Shown: positions 36,276 through 45,984 of the stretch, one piece after another
How positions within the stretch are numbered: the first letter of the stretch is position 1
Layout: every line of letters begins with the position of its first letter
From: CAVSWT01 sp963746735
Lineage (GTDB): Bacteria; Bacteroidota; Ignavibacteria; Ignavibacteriales; Ignavibacteriaceae
Reading direction: 5' to 3'
Length of the DNA stretch: 64,000 nucleotides
Assembly: GCA_963746735.1 (NCBI GenBank)
Contig: CAVVCO010000017.1
Span: 1 to 64,000, forward strand
Program-made: the position numbers and the translations under genes
The notes under the pieces: generated by a model
Told to the model about the DNA's origin: nothing
What the model saw: the letters and a program-made list of their open reading frames with translations, nothing else
Databases searched by the model: none

Positions 36276-36812
36276 ATCGCTCAAAAAGAAAATGTAAGAA
36301 TAAATGAAGAAATTAAAGCCCAAAAAGTTCGGGTAATAGATATAGATGGAGCACAATTAGGAGTTTTTACTGTTCGCGATGCTCTTAAACATGCTGCGGA
36401 AAGAGGACAAGACTTAATTGAGATTGCTCCACAAGCAAATCCTCCTGTATGCAAAATAATTGACTTTGGTAAGTTTAAATATGAACAACAGAAACGGGAG
36501 AAAATTCAAAAGAAAAATCAAACTGTTTCTATTCTAAAAGAAATTAGATTACACCCGAATACAGATGTTCATGATTTTGAATTTAAGCTGAAGCATGCTG
36601 TTAACTTTCTTGAAGAAGGGAATAAAGTTAAAGTTGTGGTTATGTTTAAGGGAAGAGAAATGGCGTACACCGAACTGGGCGCAGAGTTATTAAATAGATT
36701 TATTGAGCGTATTGATGATGTCTCTAAAGTTGAATCTCCTCCAAAGTTGGAAGGAAGAAATATGAGCGCTATTTTAGTCCCGGAAAAAGTTAAAACTAAA
36801 AAGAATAAATAA
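36276..36812 (+). CDS. infC: Translation initiation factor IF-3, predicted AUC start codon
   Basis: Reading in the frame of the protein, there is no ATG, GTG or TTG near the N-terminus: the in-frame stop TAA at 36261 is followed only by GAG AGG TAT TCA before ATC at 36276. That ATC lies six bases behind an AGAGAGG ribosome-binding site and begins the typical IF-3 N-terminus (IAQKENVRINEEIKAQKVRV). The 178-residue product has both IF-3 domains (DALKHAAERGQDLIEIAP and the C-terminal KEIRLHPNTDVHDFEFK, VMFKGREMAYTELG). infC with AUU, AUC or AUA starts is known in several bacteria, where IF-3 represses its own translation by rejecting the rare start. A frameshift hiding an upstream ATG is the alternative. 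Confidence 0.93.
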   Translation: MAQKENVRINEEIKAQKVRVIDIDGAQLGVFTVRDALKHAAERGQDLIEIAPQANPPVCKIIDFGKFKYEQQKREKIQKKNQTVSILKEIRLHPNTDVHDFEFKLKHAVNFLEEGNKVKVVVMFKGREMAYTELGAELLNRFIERIDDVSKVESPPKLEGRNMSAILVPEKVKTKKNK

Positions 36813-36826
36813 ATTAGGGTTATAAA

Positions 36827-37018
36827 ATGCCGAAAATGAAAAGCAACAGCGGTGCAAGAAAAACTTTTAGGAAAACCGCTTCAGGTAAATTTAAAAGAAA
36901 GAAAGCTTATAAAAGCCATATACTTTCTTCTAAAACAACAAAACGTAAAAGAAATTTAAGACACGCTACTTTAGTTTCAGATGCCGAACACAAGCGTGTT
37001 GTGAGAATGGTACAATAA
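36827..37018 (+). CDS. rpmI: Ribosomal protein bL35
   Basis: A 63-residue basic protein beginning MPKMKSNSGARKTFRKTASG and containing KRKKAYKSHILSSKTTKRKR, characteristic of bL35. It is 14 bases after infC and 19 before rplT, the classical IF-3 operon order. No unusual feature. Confidence 0.97.
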   Translation: MPKMKSNSGARKTFRKTASGKFKRKKAYKSHILSSKTTKRKRNLRHATLVSDAEHKRVVRMVQ

Positions 37019-37037
37019 TAAAAGAGGAAAGATCAAT

Positions 37038-37385
37038 ATGCCACGTTCAAAAAATAAAGTAGCTGCACACCTGAGAAGGAAAAAAATATTAAAGAGTGCA
37101 AAAGGTTATTGGGGTGCAAGAAGTAAAGTCTATACTGTTGCAAAGAACCATGTTGAAAAAGGATGGGTTCACGCATATAGAGACAGAAAATTAAAAAAGA
37201 GAACTTTCAGACAGTTATGGATTGCCAGAATTAACGCTGCTGCACGAGCTAACGGAACAACTTATTCCAGGTTAATTCACGCTCTTGATGTAAAAGGTGT
37301 TAATGTTAATAGAAAAATATTAGCAAGTCTTGCTTTAGAAAATCCATCAGCTTTTACTGAATTAGTGAATTTTAGCGCTAACTAA
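37038..37385 (+). CDS. rplT: Ribosomal protein bL20
   Basis: A 115-residue basic protein of normal length with the bL20 core (KILKSAKGYWGARSKVYTVA, YRDRKLKKRTFRQLWIARIN, YSRLIHAL). It binds 23S rRNA early in large-subunit assembly and in some bacteria represses its own operon. A GAGG site precedes the ATG. A long hairpin lies directly after the stop. Confidence 0.97.
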   Translation: MPRSKNKVAAHLRRKKILKSAKGYWGARSKVYTVAKNHVEKGWVHAYRDRKLKKRTFRQLWIARINAAARANGTTYSRLIHALDVKGVNVNRKILASLALENPSAFTELVNFSAN

Positions 37386-37390
37386 TTTTA

Positions 37391-37431
37391 ATACCCTCTT
37401 GAAATAGTTTTACCTATTTTAAAGAGGGTAT
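37391..37431 (+). terminator. Long hairpin between rplT and pheS
   Basis: ATACCCTCTT pairs with AAGAGGGTAT, and inside it AAATAG pairs with CTATTT around a short loop, giving about 16 paired bases. The tail TTGCTTT is only a weak T-tract, so this may be a partial terminator or an mRNA-processing stem separating the ribosomal genes from pheST. Confidence 0.6.
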
Positions 37432-37456
37432 TGCTTTAAATAATCTTAAGATTGCT

Positions 37457-38470
37457 ATGCTTGACGAAAAAATAACCTCAGTTTCCGAAGATTTTGAAAA
37501 AGATATTAAGGATGTTTCTGATTTAAAGCAGCTTGAAGAGTTGCGAATTAAGTATTTAAGTCGAAATGGACTAGTTACAAATCTTTTTGAAAATCTTAAA
37601 AATGCCTCTAAGGAGGAAAAACCGCTTCTTGGAAAGAATTTAAATTTACTTCGAAATGATATAACTGAAAAATTTAATACTTTAAAAGAGAAATTAGAAT
37701 CTGAATCTTCTTCAACTGAAGTAAAGTTAGATTTAACATTACCTGCTTATAATTTAAAAGTTGGCAGCAAACATATTCTAACTCAAACTCTGGATGAAAT
37801 AAAAACAATTTTTAAAGGATTAGGTTTTTCTATTTATGAGGGACCTGAACTGGAATCAGATTATTATAATTTTGAAGCATTGAATTTCCCACCTGATCAT
37901 CCGGCAAGAGATATGCAAGATACATTCTTTGTGAGTGATGATTTTCTATTAAGGACTCATACTTCTCCTGTTCAAATTAGGGTGATGGAAAAAGAGCAAC
38001 CGCCTGTTCGTGCAATTATGCCGGGAAGAGTTTACCGTAACGAAGCTGTAAGTTCAAGAAGCTATTGCATGTTCCACCAGGTTGAAGGTTTGTACGTTGA
38101 TACAGATGTTACATTCAGCGAATTAAAAGGAACATTAGTTGCATTTGCAAAACAATTTTATGGAGATGATCTAAAGTACAGATTCCGTCCAAGCTTTTTC
38201 CCGTTTACCGAACCAAGCGCTGAGATGGACATAACTTGTTTCTTGTGCCATGGAAAAGGGTGCAAAGTATGCAAGCAATCCGGCTGGCTGGAAATACTTG
38301 GGTGCGGGATGGTTGATCCGAATGTTTATTCTTATGTTAAATATGATCCTGAAAAATACACCGGCTATGCATTTGGGATGGGAATAGAAAGAACGGCAAT
38401 GTTAAAATATGGAATAACAGATATCCGTGATTTTTTTGAAAATGATTTTAGATTTCTAAAACAATTCTAA
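37457..38470 (+). CDS. pheS: Phenylalanyl-tRNA synthetase alpha subunit
   Basis: A 337-residue class II synthetase subunit of normal length. The N-terminal coiled coil (about 1-85) contacts tRNA-Phe; the core has GPELESDYYNFEALNFPPDH, RTHTSPVQIRVM, VYRNEAVSSRSYCMFHQVEG and the motif 3 GFGMGIERTAMLKYGI. A cysteine-rich stretch CFLCHGKGCKVCKQSGW is present, as in many bacterial PheS proteins. It pairs with PheT, encoded 15 bases later, as an alpha2-beta2 enzyme. Confidence 0.97.
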   Translation: MLDEKITSVSEDFEKDIKDVSDLKQLEELRIKYLSRNGLVTNLFENLKNASKEEKPLLGKNLNLLRNDITEKFNTLKEKLESESSSTEVKLDLTLPAYNLKVGSKHILTQTLDEIKTIFKGLGFSIYEGPELESDYYNFEALNFPPDHPARDMQDTFFVSDDFLLRTHTSPVQIRVMEKEQPPVRAIMPGRVYRNEAVSSRSYCMFHQVEGLYVDTDVTFSELKGTLVAFAKQFYGDDLKYRFRPSFFPFTEPSAEMDITCFLCHGKGCKVCKQSGWLEILGCGMVDPNVYSYVKYDPEKYTGYAFGMGIERTAMLKYGITDIRDFFENDFRFLKQF

Positions 38471-38485
38471 ATTAAGGTAACTGAA

Positions 38486-40913
38486 TTGAAAATCTCCTTA
38501 AACTGGTTAAAATATTATGTCGATTTAAAAGGCATTTCTACAAAAGAAATAGTAGACAAACTTACTATGTCCGGATTGGAAGTTGAAGATGTTGTTGACC
38601 AATCGGCAATGTATGAAAATTTTGTAGTAGGATTTGTTAAAGAAAAAGCTAAACATCCAAATGCTGATAAACTTTCTTTGTGCAAAGTATCAATCGGTGA
38701 TGAAGAGTTTCAAGTAATTTGCGGCGCTCCAAATGTTGATGCCGGACAAAAAGTTGTATTTGCAAAAATTGGAGCAATAGTTCCCAAAGGTGAATTTAAA
38801 ATTACAAAAGCAAAGATAAGAGGTGTTGAATCATTTGGAATGATTTGTTCTGAAGCTGAATTGGAAATTAGTGATGACCATTCCGGAATTATGGTGCTTC
38901 CAGATGATTTGAAAGAAGGTAAGCCAATTAGTGAAGCTTTAAATTTAAATGACGTAATTTTAGAAATTGCTATAACTCCAAACCGTTCAGATGCTCTTTC
39001 ACATATTGGCGTTGCTAGAGATCTAGCTGCCATTTTTGAAAGAGAGTTGAAACTTCCTTCTATTCAATTAAAAAAATCATCTCAAAAAATTGAAGGACTT
39101 GCTTCAGTAGAAATTATTGATACAGAAAATTGCCCACGGTATTCTTCTTGTGTTGTGACTAATGTGAAAATTCAAGAATCACCAGAATGGCTGAAAAAAA
39201 GATTGACTGCTATTGGGCTACGGCCAATTTCAAACATTGTTGATGTAACAAATTACGTAATGTATGAAACAGGCCAGCCATTACATGCTTTTGATTTAGA
39301 AAAACTTTCTGGTAATAAAATAATCGTCAGAAGTACTGAAGAGATTTCAAATTTTACAACCCTTGATTCAAAGGAAAGAAAACTTCCAAAGAATACCTTA
39401 ATGATTTGTGATTCTGAAAAGCCAGTTGCAATTGCCGGAGTGATGGGTGGTGAAAATTCGGAAATATCAGATTCAACAAAAAATATTTTGTTGGAAAGTG
39501 CATACTTTAATCCTTCAAGTATTAGAAGAACTTCCAAAGCATTGGGCTTATCAACAGAAGCTTCTTATAGATTTGAAAGAGGAACTGACCCGAATAAAAC
39601 TTTATTTACTGCAGAAAGAGCTGCACAATTAATTGCGGAATTAAGTGGTGGTGAAATTGCTGACGGGGTGATTGATGAATATCCAAATAATATTGAACTA
39701 AAAGAAGTTCAATTAAGATATGATAGAGTAAAAAGAATTTTAGGATATGATATTCCCAAAGAAAAGATTCAATATATTTTAAAAAGGTTTAGGATTAGAA
39801 ATAATTTCAGTTACGGAAAATGATTTACAAATTTCCGTTCCAACATTTCGCCCTGATATAGAAAGGGAAATAGACCTTATTGAAGAAATCGCCAGGATTT
39901 ATGGTTATGATAATATTCCAACCATTTCTAAAATAAATATTACACTTAGCCATAAAGTTGATGAATCAAATTTTGAGAGCAGATTAAGAGATACTGCCAT
40001 TTCACTGGGTTTATTTGAAATGATCAACAATCCGCTACAAAGTGAAAACCATGCATCTTTAATTGGAGATAAAATTGCTTTACAAAATCCGCAAAGCCTG
40101 GACATGGCTTTTCTAAGAACCTCATTGATTCCGGGAGTTCTGCAGGTTATTTCTAATAATATAAAAGTAGGCGAAAAAAATCTTTCACTTTTTGAAATCG
40201 GAAATGTCTTTAATAAAATCTCGTCAGATGGAATTAAAAGCTTTGATGATTTTGAGGAAAAGAAAAAAATTATTATTGCGGTTACAGGTAATTTAACTGA
40301 AAAAGAATGGAATTTAGAAGAAAGAAATTATGATTTATATTATTTAAAGGGAATTGTAAATGCAATAATTTCTAAATTTTCGCTTGACAATGTTTTAAAT
40401 GATTCCTATTATCACGATGTAAATACAATTTACGATTATCACTTCACAAAAAACTTTTCTACAAAGAGCGAAAGCCATATAGAAAAGCAAATTGGAGTTG
40501 GTGGTAAAATTAAAAAAGCTGTTCTTAAAAATTTTGATATAAATCAGGATGTTTATTGTTTCGAATTTGATATAGATGAATTAAGTAAGATTAAAGCCTC
40601 TTCAAAAACTTTTATTGAGCCATTAAAATATCCCAAGATTTTTAGAGATTTTGCTTTTATATTTGACAAAGAAATTTCTTATGATGAAGTAAAAACTTTT
40701 ATCAATAAAAAAAGTTCATCGCTTTTAAAATCGGTTAATTTATTTGATCTTTTTGAAAGTGAAGTTTTAGGCGATAACAAAAAAAGTATGGCATTTTCTC
40801 TCGAGTATTTTGATGAATCAAGAACTTTAAAAGAAGAGGAAGTCGAAAAAGATTTTGTTAATTTAATTGCGTTAGTAACAAAAAAATTTAATGCAGCATT
40901 AAGAGGCAAATAA
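38486..40913 (+). CDS. pheT: Phenylalanyl-tRNA synthetase beta subunit, frameshifted
   Basis: Starts at TTG 38486 (KISLNWLKYYVDLKGIST). Domains: OB-fold tRNA-binding (about 40-150), B3/4 editing domain, B5, catalytic-like core and a C-terminal FDX-ACB domain (YPKIFRDFAFIFDKEISYDE to the end). The frame breaks at a run of five A at 39781-39785: the first frame ends after QYILKRFRI, while dropping one A gives QYILKGLGLEIISV and continues in phase to 40913. Corrected length is about 808 residues, normal. PheT is essential and usually single copy, so this indel is very likely a sequence error rather than a broken gene. Confidence 0.94.
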
Positions 40914-41225
40914 TTGGCGGAATTGTCTAAATATGAAATTCTTTTAAGTGATTTATCTTCTTTGGAATCACAAGCCGTAATAGTTAAAAATCAATATAAG
41001 GATTTATCTGAACGCAACGTTGAACTTGAAAAAAACTTAAGAGAATGTCAGAAAGAAAATGCTACTCTTATTCAAAAGCTAAAAAGTCTTGAAACGGAAT
41101 TTGAAAGTTTTAAAAGTGATTCGGAGGGGCAATTTATAAATTTATTAAATACGAAGGAGAGAGAGACCCTAAAAGCTAAGATTCAAAATTTAATTTCAAA
41201 AATAGATTATCATTTAAGTTCTTAA
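40914..41225 (+). CDS. Short coiled-coil protein upstream of zapA
   Basis: A 103-residue, almost wholly helical coiled-coil protein (heptads through about residues 10-75) with TTG start directly after the pheT stop. It resembles in size and build the ZapB-like or other small coiled-coil proteins found next to zapA in many bacteria, but there is no diagnostic motif. It is 30 bases before zapA and probably co-transcribed with pheST and zapA. A cell-division role is inferred only from position. Confidence 0.6.
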   Translation: MAELSKYEILLSDLSSLESQAVIVKNQYKDLSERNVELEKNLRECQKENATLIQKLKSLETEFESFKSDSEGQFINLLNTKERETLKAKIQNLISKIDYHLSS

Positions 41226-41255
41226 TTTTATTGATCGTAAGATGGAATGACATAA

Positions 41256-41552
41256 ATGACAGATAAAAAGAAGCTCAAAATAAAAATATTTGACAAAGAA
41301 TATTCTTTATTGGTCGAAAATGAAGAAATAGCTAAAGAATTAGCTATTTATGTAAATAAAGTTATGGAAGAAACGAAAGACGAACTTCCCGATCAACCTG
41401 CACAGACTATTGCTATCATTGCTTGTTTGAATATTGCTTATGATTTATTTTTAGAAAAGAATAAAAATCGGGAGTTTGTAATTCAGGCATCCGATAAAGT
41501 TAAAAAGCTAAAGCTTCTTTTAAACGATCCAGTCATGTCAGAACCATCCTAA
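41256..41552 (+). CDS. zapA: Cell division protein ZapA
   Basis: A 98-residue ZapA-family protein: an N-terminal alpha/beta part (KLKIKIFDKEYSLLVENEEI), the helix with LAIYVNKVMEE, then a coiled-coil tail that includes QTIAIIACLNIAYDLFLEKN. ZapA tetramers cross-link FtsZ filaments. The 260-base stretch after it, before rny, holds a structured RNA (see 41562-41780). Confidence 0.87.
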   Translation: MTDKKKLKIKIFDKEYSLLVENEEIAKELAIYVNKVMEETKDELPDQPAQTIAIIACLNIAYDLFLEKNKNREFVIQASDKVKKLKLLLNDPVMSEPS

Positions 41553-41561
41553 ATATTTAAT

Positions 41562-41780
41562 ACCGCTCTGTCAGTCCTTACAAATGAAAAACTAACATCA
41601 TTTAATAGGGATTTTGACTTTAGGCGCCTATTGCAGGCCTCATCCTGTCTCGGCAGGATTCTGAAAGATTTATTCTCGGATAGATTGATTAAGACAGTGG
41701 AAGCAAAAAGCGTTTGAGCGATTTCCCAAACTGACTTACTTAGGGTTTTTCCTATGTAATCGGTGGCTGGCAGATGCGGT
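41562..41780 (+). ncRNA. ssrS: Probable 6S RNA between zapA and rny
   Basis: No gene fits this stretch, yet its ends pair over 13 bases: ACCGCTCTGTCAG at 41562-41574 with CTGGCAGATGCGGT at 41767-41780 (one bulge, one G-U). Inside are further stems: AAATGA/TCATTT, the palindrome TAGGCGCCTA, ATCCTG/CAGGAT with a 6-base loop, and a small TAGG/CCTA hairpin near the 3' side. A closing stem, a loose middle and a length near 220 bases fit 6S RNA, and zapA is a known neighbour of the 6S gene in other bacteria. The full rod-like fold with the central open loop is not something I could verify by eye. Confidence 0.55.
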
Positions 41781-41812
41781 TTAATTTTACATAACCCAAT
41801 ACTGGAGGAAAA

Positions 41813-43375
41813 ATGGATCCATTTCTGCTAATAACGATGGGCATTATCCTTTCGATATTATTCTTTTTTTTGGGGTGGATGATTAATTCGAAATCCGGAA
41901 AGAATAGCAAGGTTGTCGCTGAAGAAAAAGCTAAACAAATTATTGCAGATGCACAGAAGGAAGCTAATAATATTAAAAGAGAAAAGCTGCTTGAGGTTAA
42001 AGATGAATGGTACAAGAAAAAAATTGAGTTTGATGGCGAAGTAAATCAGAAAAGACAAAAATTATCAACTACTGAAAAACAGCTTTCTACACGAGAAGAA
42101 AATATCGAGAAGAAATTTGATTTAGTAATTAAAAAGGAAAGAGATAATAAACAGTTTGAAAAAGAGATAACTGAACAAAAAAAAGAATTAGAATACAAGC
42201 TTTCCGAAGCTCAAAGGCTTGAGCAAGAACAGAATTCCAAGCTTGAAAGAATTTCCGGCATGACAGCAGATGATGCAAAAAAAATGCTGATTGAAAACAT
42301 GGTTAGTCAAGCTAAGATTGACAGCACACAAACCATTAAAGAAATTCATGATCAAGCAAAGTTAGATGCTAAAAAAGAAGCTCAAAAAATTATAGTACAG
42401 GCAATACAAAGAACTGCTGCAGATCATTCAATTGAAACTACAGTTTCTGTAGTGCAAATTCAGAATGATGACATGAAAGGACGAATTATCGGGAAAGAGG
42501 GAAGAAACATTCGTGCTTTCGAAGCTGCTACCGGGGTTGATGTTATTGTTGATGATACGCCTGAAGCTGTTATACTTTCTTCGTTTGATCAATTTAGAAG
42601 AGAAGTTGCTAGAGTTTCTCTTGAAAGATTAATTGCAGACGGTAGAATCCATCCTGCAAGAATTGAAGAAGTTGTAGAAAAAGTCCAGCAAGAACTTGAA
42701 GAAGAAATGGTTCGTGAAGGGGAGAATACAATATTACAGCTTGGACTTCATAATATGCATCCTGAGCTAATTAAGCACATTGGCAGGATGAGGTACAGAT
42801 CTAGCTATGGACAAAATCTTTTACAGCATAGCGTCGAAGTTGGATTTCTTACCGGTATTATGGCTTCGGAGTTAGGTTTGGATGTAAGTATGGCTAAAAG
42901 AGCTGGACTGCTTCACGATGTTGGCAAAACAGTTGATAAATCTGTTGAAGGGCCGCATGCTTTGATTGGTTATGATTTATGTAAGAAGTTTAAAGAGAAT
43001 CCAATTGTATGTAATGCTGTTGGTTCACACCATGAAGATATTGAGATGGAACATCCCATTGCGCCATTAGTTCAGGCTGCAGATGCAATTAGCGGTGCCC
43101 GTCCCGGAGCAAGAAGAGAACCTCTTGAAGGTTATGTTAAAAGATTGGAGACACTTGAAGCACTTGCAAAATCCTTTGAAGGAGTGGCAAAAACTTATGC
43201 AATTCAAGCCGGTCGTGAAATTAGAGTTGTAGTTGAACATGATAAAATTGATGACGTGGTTGCAGATAAATTATCACATGATATTGCTACGAAAATTGAA
43301 GGAGAGATGGAATATCCGGGACAGATAAAAGTAACGGTTATTAGAGAAGTAAGAAAAATTAGTTACGCTAAGTAA
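41813..43375 (+). CDS. rny: Ribonuclease Y
   Basis: A 520-residue RNase Y of standard length. An N-terminal membrane anchor (about 5-25; ITMGIILSILFFFLGWMI) is followed by a long coiled coil (about 35-190), a KH domain (DDMKGRIIGKEGRNIRAFEA) and the HD domain with LLHDVGKTVDK and SHHEDIEMEHP. It is an endoribonuclease that starts mRNA decay at the membrane. GGAGG lies seven bases before the ATG. A strong terminator follows the gene. Confidence 0.97.
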   Translation: MDPFLLITMGIILSILFFFLGWMINSKSGKNSKVVAEEKAKQIIADAQKEANNIKREKLLEVKDEWYKKKIEFDGEVNQKRQKLSTTEKQLSTREENIEKKFDLVIKKERDNKQFEKEITEQKKELEYKLSEAQRLEQEQNSKLERISGMTADDAKKMLIENMVSQAKIDSTQTIKEIHDQAKLDAKKEAQKIIVQAIQRTAADHSIETTVSVVQIQNDDMKGRIIGKEGRNIRAFEAATGVDVIVDDTPEAVILSSFDQFRREVARVSLERLIADGRIHPARIEEVVEKVQQELEEEMVREGENTILQLGLHNMHPELIKHIGRMRYRSSYGQNLLQHSVEVGFLTGIMASELGLDVSMAKRAGLLHDVGKTVDKSVEGPHALIGYDLCKKFKENPIVCNAVGSHHEDIEMEHPIAPLVQAADAISGARPGARREPLEGYVKRLETLEALAKSFEGVAKTYAIQAGREIRVVVEHDKIDDVVADKLSHDIATKIEGEMEYPGQIKVTVIREVRKISYAK

Positions 43376-43399
43376 AAAATATAAAAATTATATTTGAGT

Positions 43400-43434
43400 A
43401 ACCTTCAAGGCCTTCATGACCTTGAAGGTTTTTT
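43400..43434 (+). terminator. Rho-independent terminator after rny
   Basis: An 11-base perfect stem (AACCTTCAAGG with CCTTGAAGGTT), 9-base loop, followed by a T-run. It is 24 bases after the rny stop and separates rny from coaE. Confidence 0.88.
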
Positions 43435-43488
43435 AGTATTATTAAGAAATATTGGTTTTATTATCCAACTTATATTTATTTTAGAGCC

Positions 43489-44085
43489 ATGAAAAACAAA
43501 TCACTTAAAATTGCTGTGACAGGTGGAATTGGTTCCGGGAAAAGTACATTCTGTGAATATATTAAATCAAAAGGATTTCCATTACTTAAAGCAGATGATA
43601 TCTCGAAAGAAATTTTAGCAAATGATGGTGACGTTAAAAAGAAAATAATAAAAGCTTTTGGCGATGAATCATTTAAAGATGGAAAACCGAATAAAGTTTA
43701 TTTAGCGGAAAAGGTATTTTCTAATCCTAAAAATGTAATTAAAATTAATTCTATACTTCATCCAAAGGTTATTATAAAGACAGAAGAACTTTTATATGAA
43801 TTGTCAAAAAACAATAAATTAATTTTTGTTGAAGCTGCTTTAATTTACGAAGCAGACATGGAAGATTTATTTGATTATGTTGTCTTGGTTACTGCCGATG
43901 AAAAAATAAGAATGGAAAGAAAAACAAAGCTCGATAATTTTTCTGAAAAAACATTTATCGAAAGAAATGAAAATCAGATACCGGATGAAGAAAAAAAGAA
44001 GAGGGCTGATTTTATTTTTGAGAATAATTCAAGTTTGAATGAATTAAAAACAAAAGTTGATTTACTAATAAAATTAATGGCTTAA
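43489..44085 (+). CDS. coaE: Dephospho-CoA kinase
   Basis: A 198-residue P-loop kinase. The Walker A motif is TGGIGSGKSTFCEY; LKADDISKEIL, LHPKVI, VEAALIYEADM and RMERK are typical CoaE motifs. It phosphorylates dephospho-CoA in the last step of CoA synthesis. It lies after the rny terminator. The 89-base gap after it has an imperfect 12-base inverted repeat (TTGTTAAATTGC and GCAATTTATCAA). Confidence 0.93.
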   Translation: MKNKSLKIAVTGGIGSGKSTFCEYIKSKGFPLLKADDISKEILANDGDVKKKIIKAFGDESFKDGKPNKVYLAEKVFSNPKNVIKINSILHPKVIIKTEELLYELSKNNKLIFVEAALIYEADMEDLFDYVVLVTADEKIRMERKTKLDNFSEKTFIERNENQIPDEEKKKRADFIFENNSSLNELKTKVDLLIKLMA

Positions 44086-44174
44086 TTGTTAAATTGCCAC
44101 ATTGCCAAATTGTTCTATCTAAAACAGTTAAACAATAAAGCAATTTATCAATTCAAATATATCAAAATGTAAAT

Positions 44175-45008
44175 ATGACAAAGATTGCATTTCAAGGTGA
44201 GCGCGGTGCATTTAGCGAAATTGCCGCAAAAAAATATTTTAGTGAGAAAGTTAAGGTTTCTCCTTCGTATTCTTTTGATGAAGTTTTTCAAAAGGTGAAG
44301 AATGGTGTGGTAAATTATGGTGTAATTCCTATCGAAAACTCCTTGTACGGCAGCATTTTTGAAACTTATGATTTACTTTTAAAATATTCTTTATCAATAA
44401 TTGGTGAATTAAATCTTCAAATAAATCATCATTTAATTGCAGCTAAAAATTTTAAAATCTCACAGATAAAAAAAATATATTCTCATCCCCAAGCTTTGGG
44501 ACAATGTTCAATATTTCTTAATAAATTAAAAAATACAAAAGTCTTACCTGCTTATGATACTGCCGGTTCAGCATTATTAGCAATACAGGAGCAAAATGAA
44601 GATGTTGCGGCAATTACGAGTAAAGAAGCTGCAGAAATTTATAACTTAAAAATATTGAAGAGTAATATTCAAAATAACGAAGAAAATTTTACTAGATTTT
44701 TAATTATAAGCAAAAACAAAAATCGGAGAAAAATTATTAATCCAAAATCATCTTTATGTTTTGAATTAAAAAGTATGCCTGGTGCTTTGTTTAGAGCATT
44801 AAGCGTTTTTGCTTTAAGAGATATCGATTTAGTAAAAATTGAATCACGTCCAATTCCACACAAACCTTTCCAATATATGTTCTATGTAGATTTATTAGGT
44901 GATTTAAATAACGATAAAATTAATTTGGCGATAAATCACTTAAATGAAATTTCAGTTACAGTTAAAAAATTCGGTTCATACGAATCCGGCAAAACATATA
45001 AAAGTTAA
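44175..45008 (+). CDS. pheA: Prephenate dehydratase
   Basis: A 277-residue monofunctional prephenate dehydratase with a C-terminal ACT domain. The catalytic half has FQGERGAFSEIAA, NYGVIPIENSLYGSI and YDTAGSALLAI; the ACT half has the Phe-binding ELKSMPGALFRALSVFALRD and KIESRPIPHKPFQYMFYVD. It converts prephenate to phenylpyruvate. The protein has no chorismate mutase domain. A chorismate mutase domain does occur 3 kb downstream, fused to MltG (47037), and may supply prephenate. Confidence 0.94.
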   Translation: MTKIAFQGERGAFSEIAAKKYFSEKVKVSPSYSFDEVFQKVKNGVVNYGVIPIENSLYGSIFETYDLLLKYSLSIIGELNLQINHHLIAAKNFKISQIKKIYSHPQALGQCSIFLNKLKNTKVLPAYDTAGSALLAIQEQNEDVAAITSKEAAEIYNLKILKSNIQNNEENFTRFLIISKNKNRRKIINPKSSLCFELKSMPGALFRALSVFALRDIDLVKIESRPIPHKPFQYMFYVDLLGDLNNDKINLAINHLNEISVTVKKFGSYESGKTYKS

Positions 45009-45073
45009 AAATCTGAAATTGATTTCTTATCATCTTAAAACTAAATTTGTGCTCAAAATTTTATGGAGTAATC

Positions 45074-45973
45074 TTGTCAATACTAAATAAAGCAATTGTT
45101 GCGGTCGTCCAAAAGATGCCCAAATCAATTGTGTGGGTCTTCTCTAAAAAATACATCGCTGGAGAGACTTTACAAGATGCAGTTAACCTAACTAAATCCT
45201 TAAACGAAAAAGGAATTTACGCCACGCTTGATGTTTTGGGTGAAGCAATTCAAAACAAAACTGAAGCTGTCAATTTTAAGAATGAAGCATTGAAAGTTTT
45301 TGATGCAATAGTTGAAAATAATTTAATGGCAAATCTTTCATTAAAACCATCACAAATGGGTTTAAGCTTAGACGAGAAATTTGCGTTCGAACAAATTGGA
45401 GAGCTTTGCGAAAAAGCAAAAGGAATAAATAATTTTGTTCGAATCGATATGGAAGATTCAACTTTGACTGATTCAACTTTAAATTTGTATAAAAAACTTC
45501 ATGAAAAATGCAGCAACGTTGGAGTTGTAGTTCAGGCTTATCTTCGCAGAACTTACGATGACGTAGTCAGGTACAATAAAATTGGAGCTAATTATCGTTT
45601 GTGCAAAGGTATTTATGTTGAGTCGCCTAATATTGCATATAAAGACAAGCAAGCAATTAGAGATAGTTATGTAAAATGCTTGAAAGCGATGTTTAAAGAA
45701 GGGAATTATGTTGGCATTGCAACTCACGATGAATTTTTAATTAATGAAGCATATAAACTGATAAAGGAAATGAATATTCCAAAAGATAAATTTGAATTTC
45801 AAATGCTTCTTGGAGTGCGTGAAGATTTGCGAGATAAAATAAATAAAGACGGTTATAAAATTAGAGTTTATGTCCCATATGGTGAACAGTGGTATTTATA
45901 TTCAATGAGGCGACTAAAAGAAAATCCCCAGGTTGCCGGACATGTTTTTAAAAATATTTTTTCAATCAATTAA
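45074..45973 (+). CDS. Proline dehydrogenase
   Basis: About 299 residues, FAD-dependent barrel of the stand-alone bacterial type. Motifs: YIAGETLQDAV, LSLKPSQMGLSLD, FVRIDMEDS, YRLCKGIYVESPNIAYKDK and the C-terminal YSMRRLKENP that binds proline. I prefer the TTG at 45074, five bases after GGAG, over an in-frame start at 45047. It oxidises proline to pyrroline-5-carboxylate; the partner P5C dehydrogenase gene is not in the window. tsaD follows within 11 bases. Confidence 0.9.
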   Translation: MSILNKAIVAVVQKMPKSIVWVFSKKYIAGETLQDAVNLTKSLNEKGIYATLDVLGEAIQNKTEAVNFKNEALKVFDAIVENNLMANLSLKPSQMGLSLDEKFAFEQIGELCEKAKGINNFVRIDMEDSTLTDSTLNLYKKLHEKCSNVGVVVQAYLRRTYDDVVRYNKIGANYRLCKGIYVESPNIAYKDKQAIRDSYVKCLKAMFKEGNYVGIATHDEFLINEAYKLIKEMNIPKDKFEFQMLLGVREDLRDKINKDGYKIRVYVPYGEQWYLYSMRRLKENPQVAGHVFKNIFSIN

Positions 45974-45984
45974 ATTTATTGCTG

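Noticed and set aside
44086..44174. Inverted repeat between coaE and pheA
   Set aside because: The arms (TTGTTAAATTGC, GCAATTTATCAA) are AT-rich, have a mismatch and lie far apart; chance is likely and no T-run follows.
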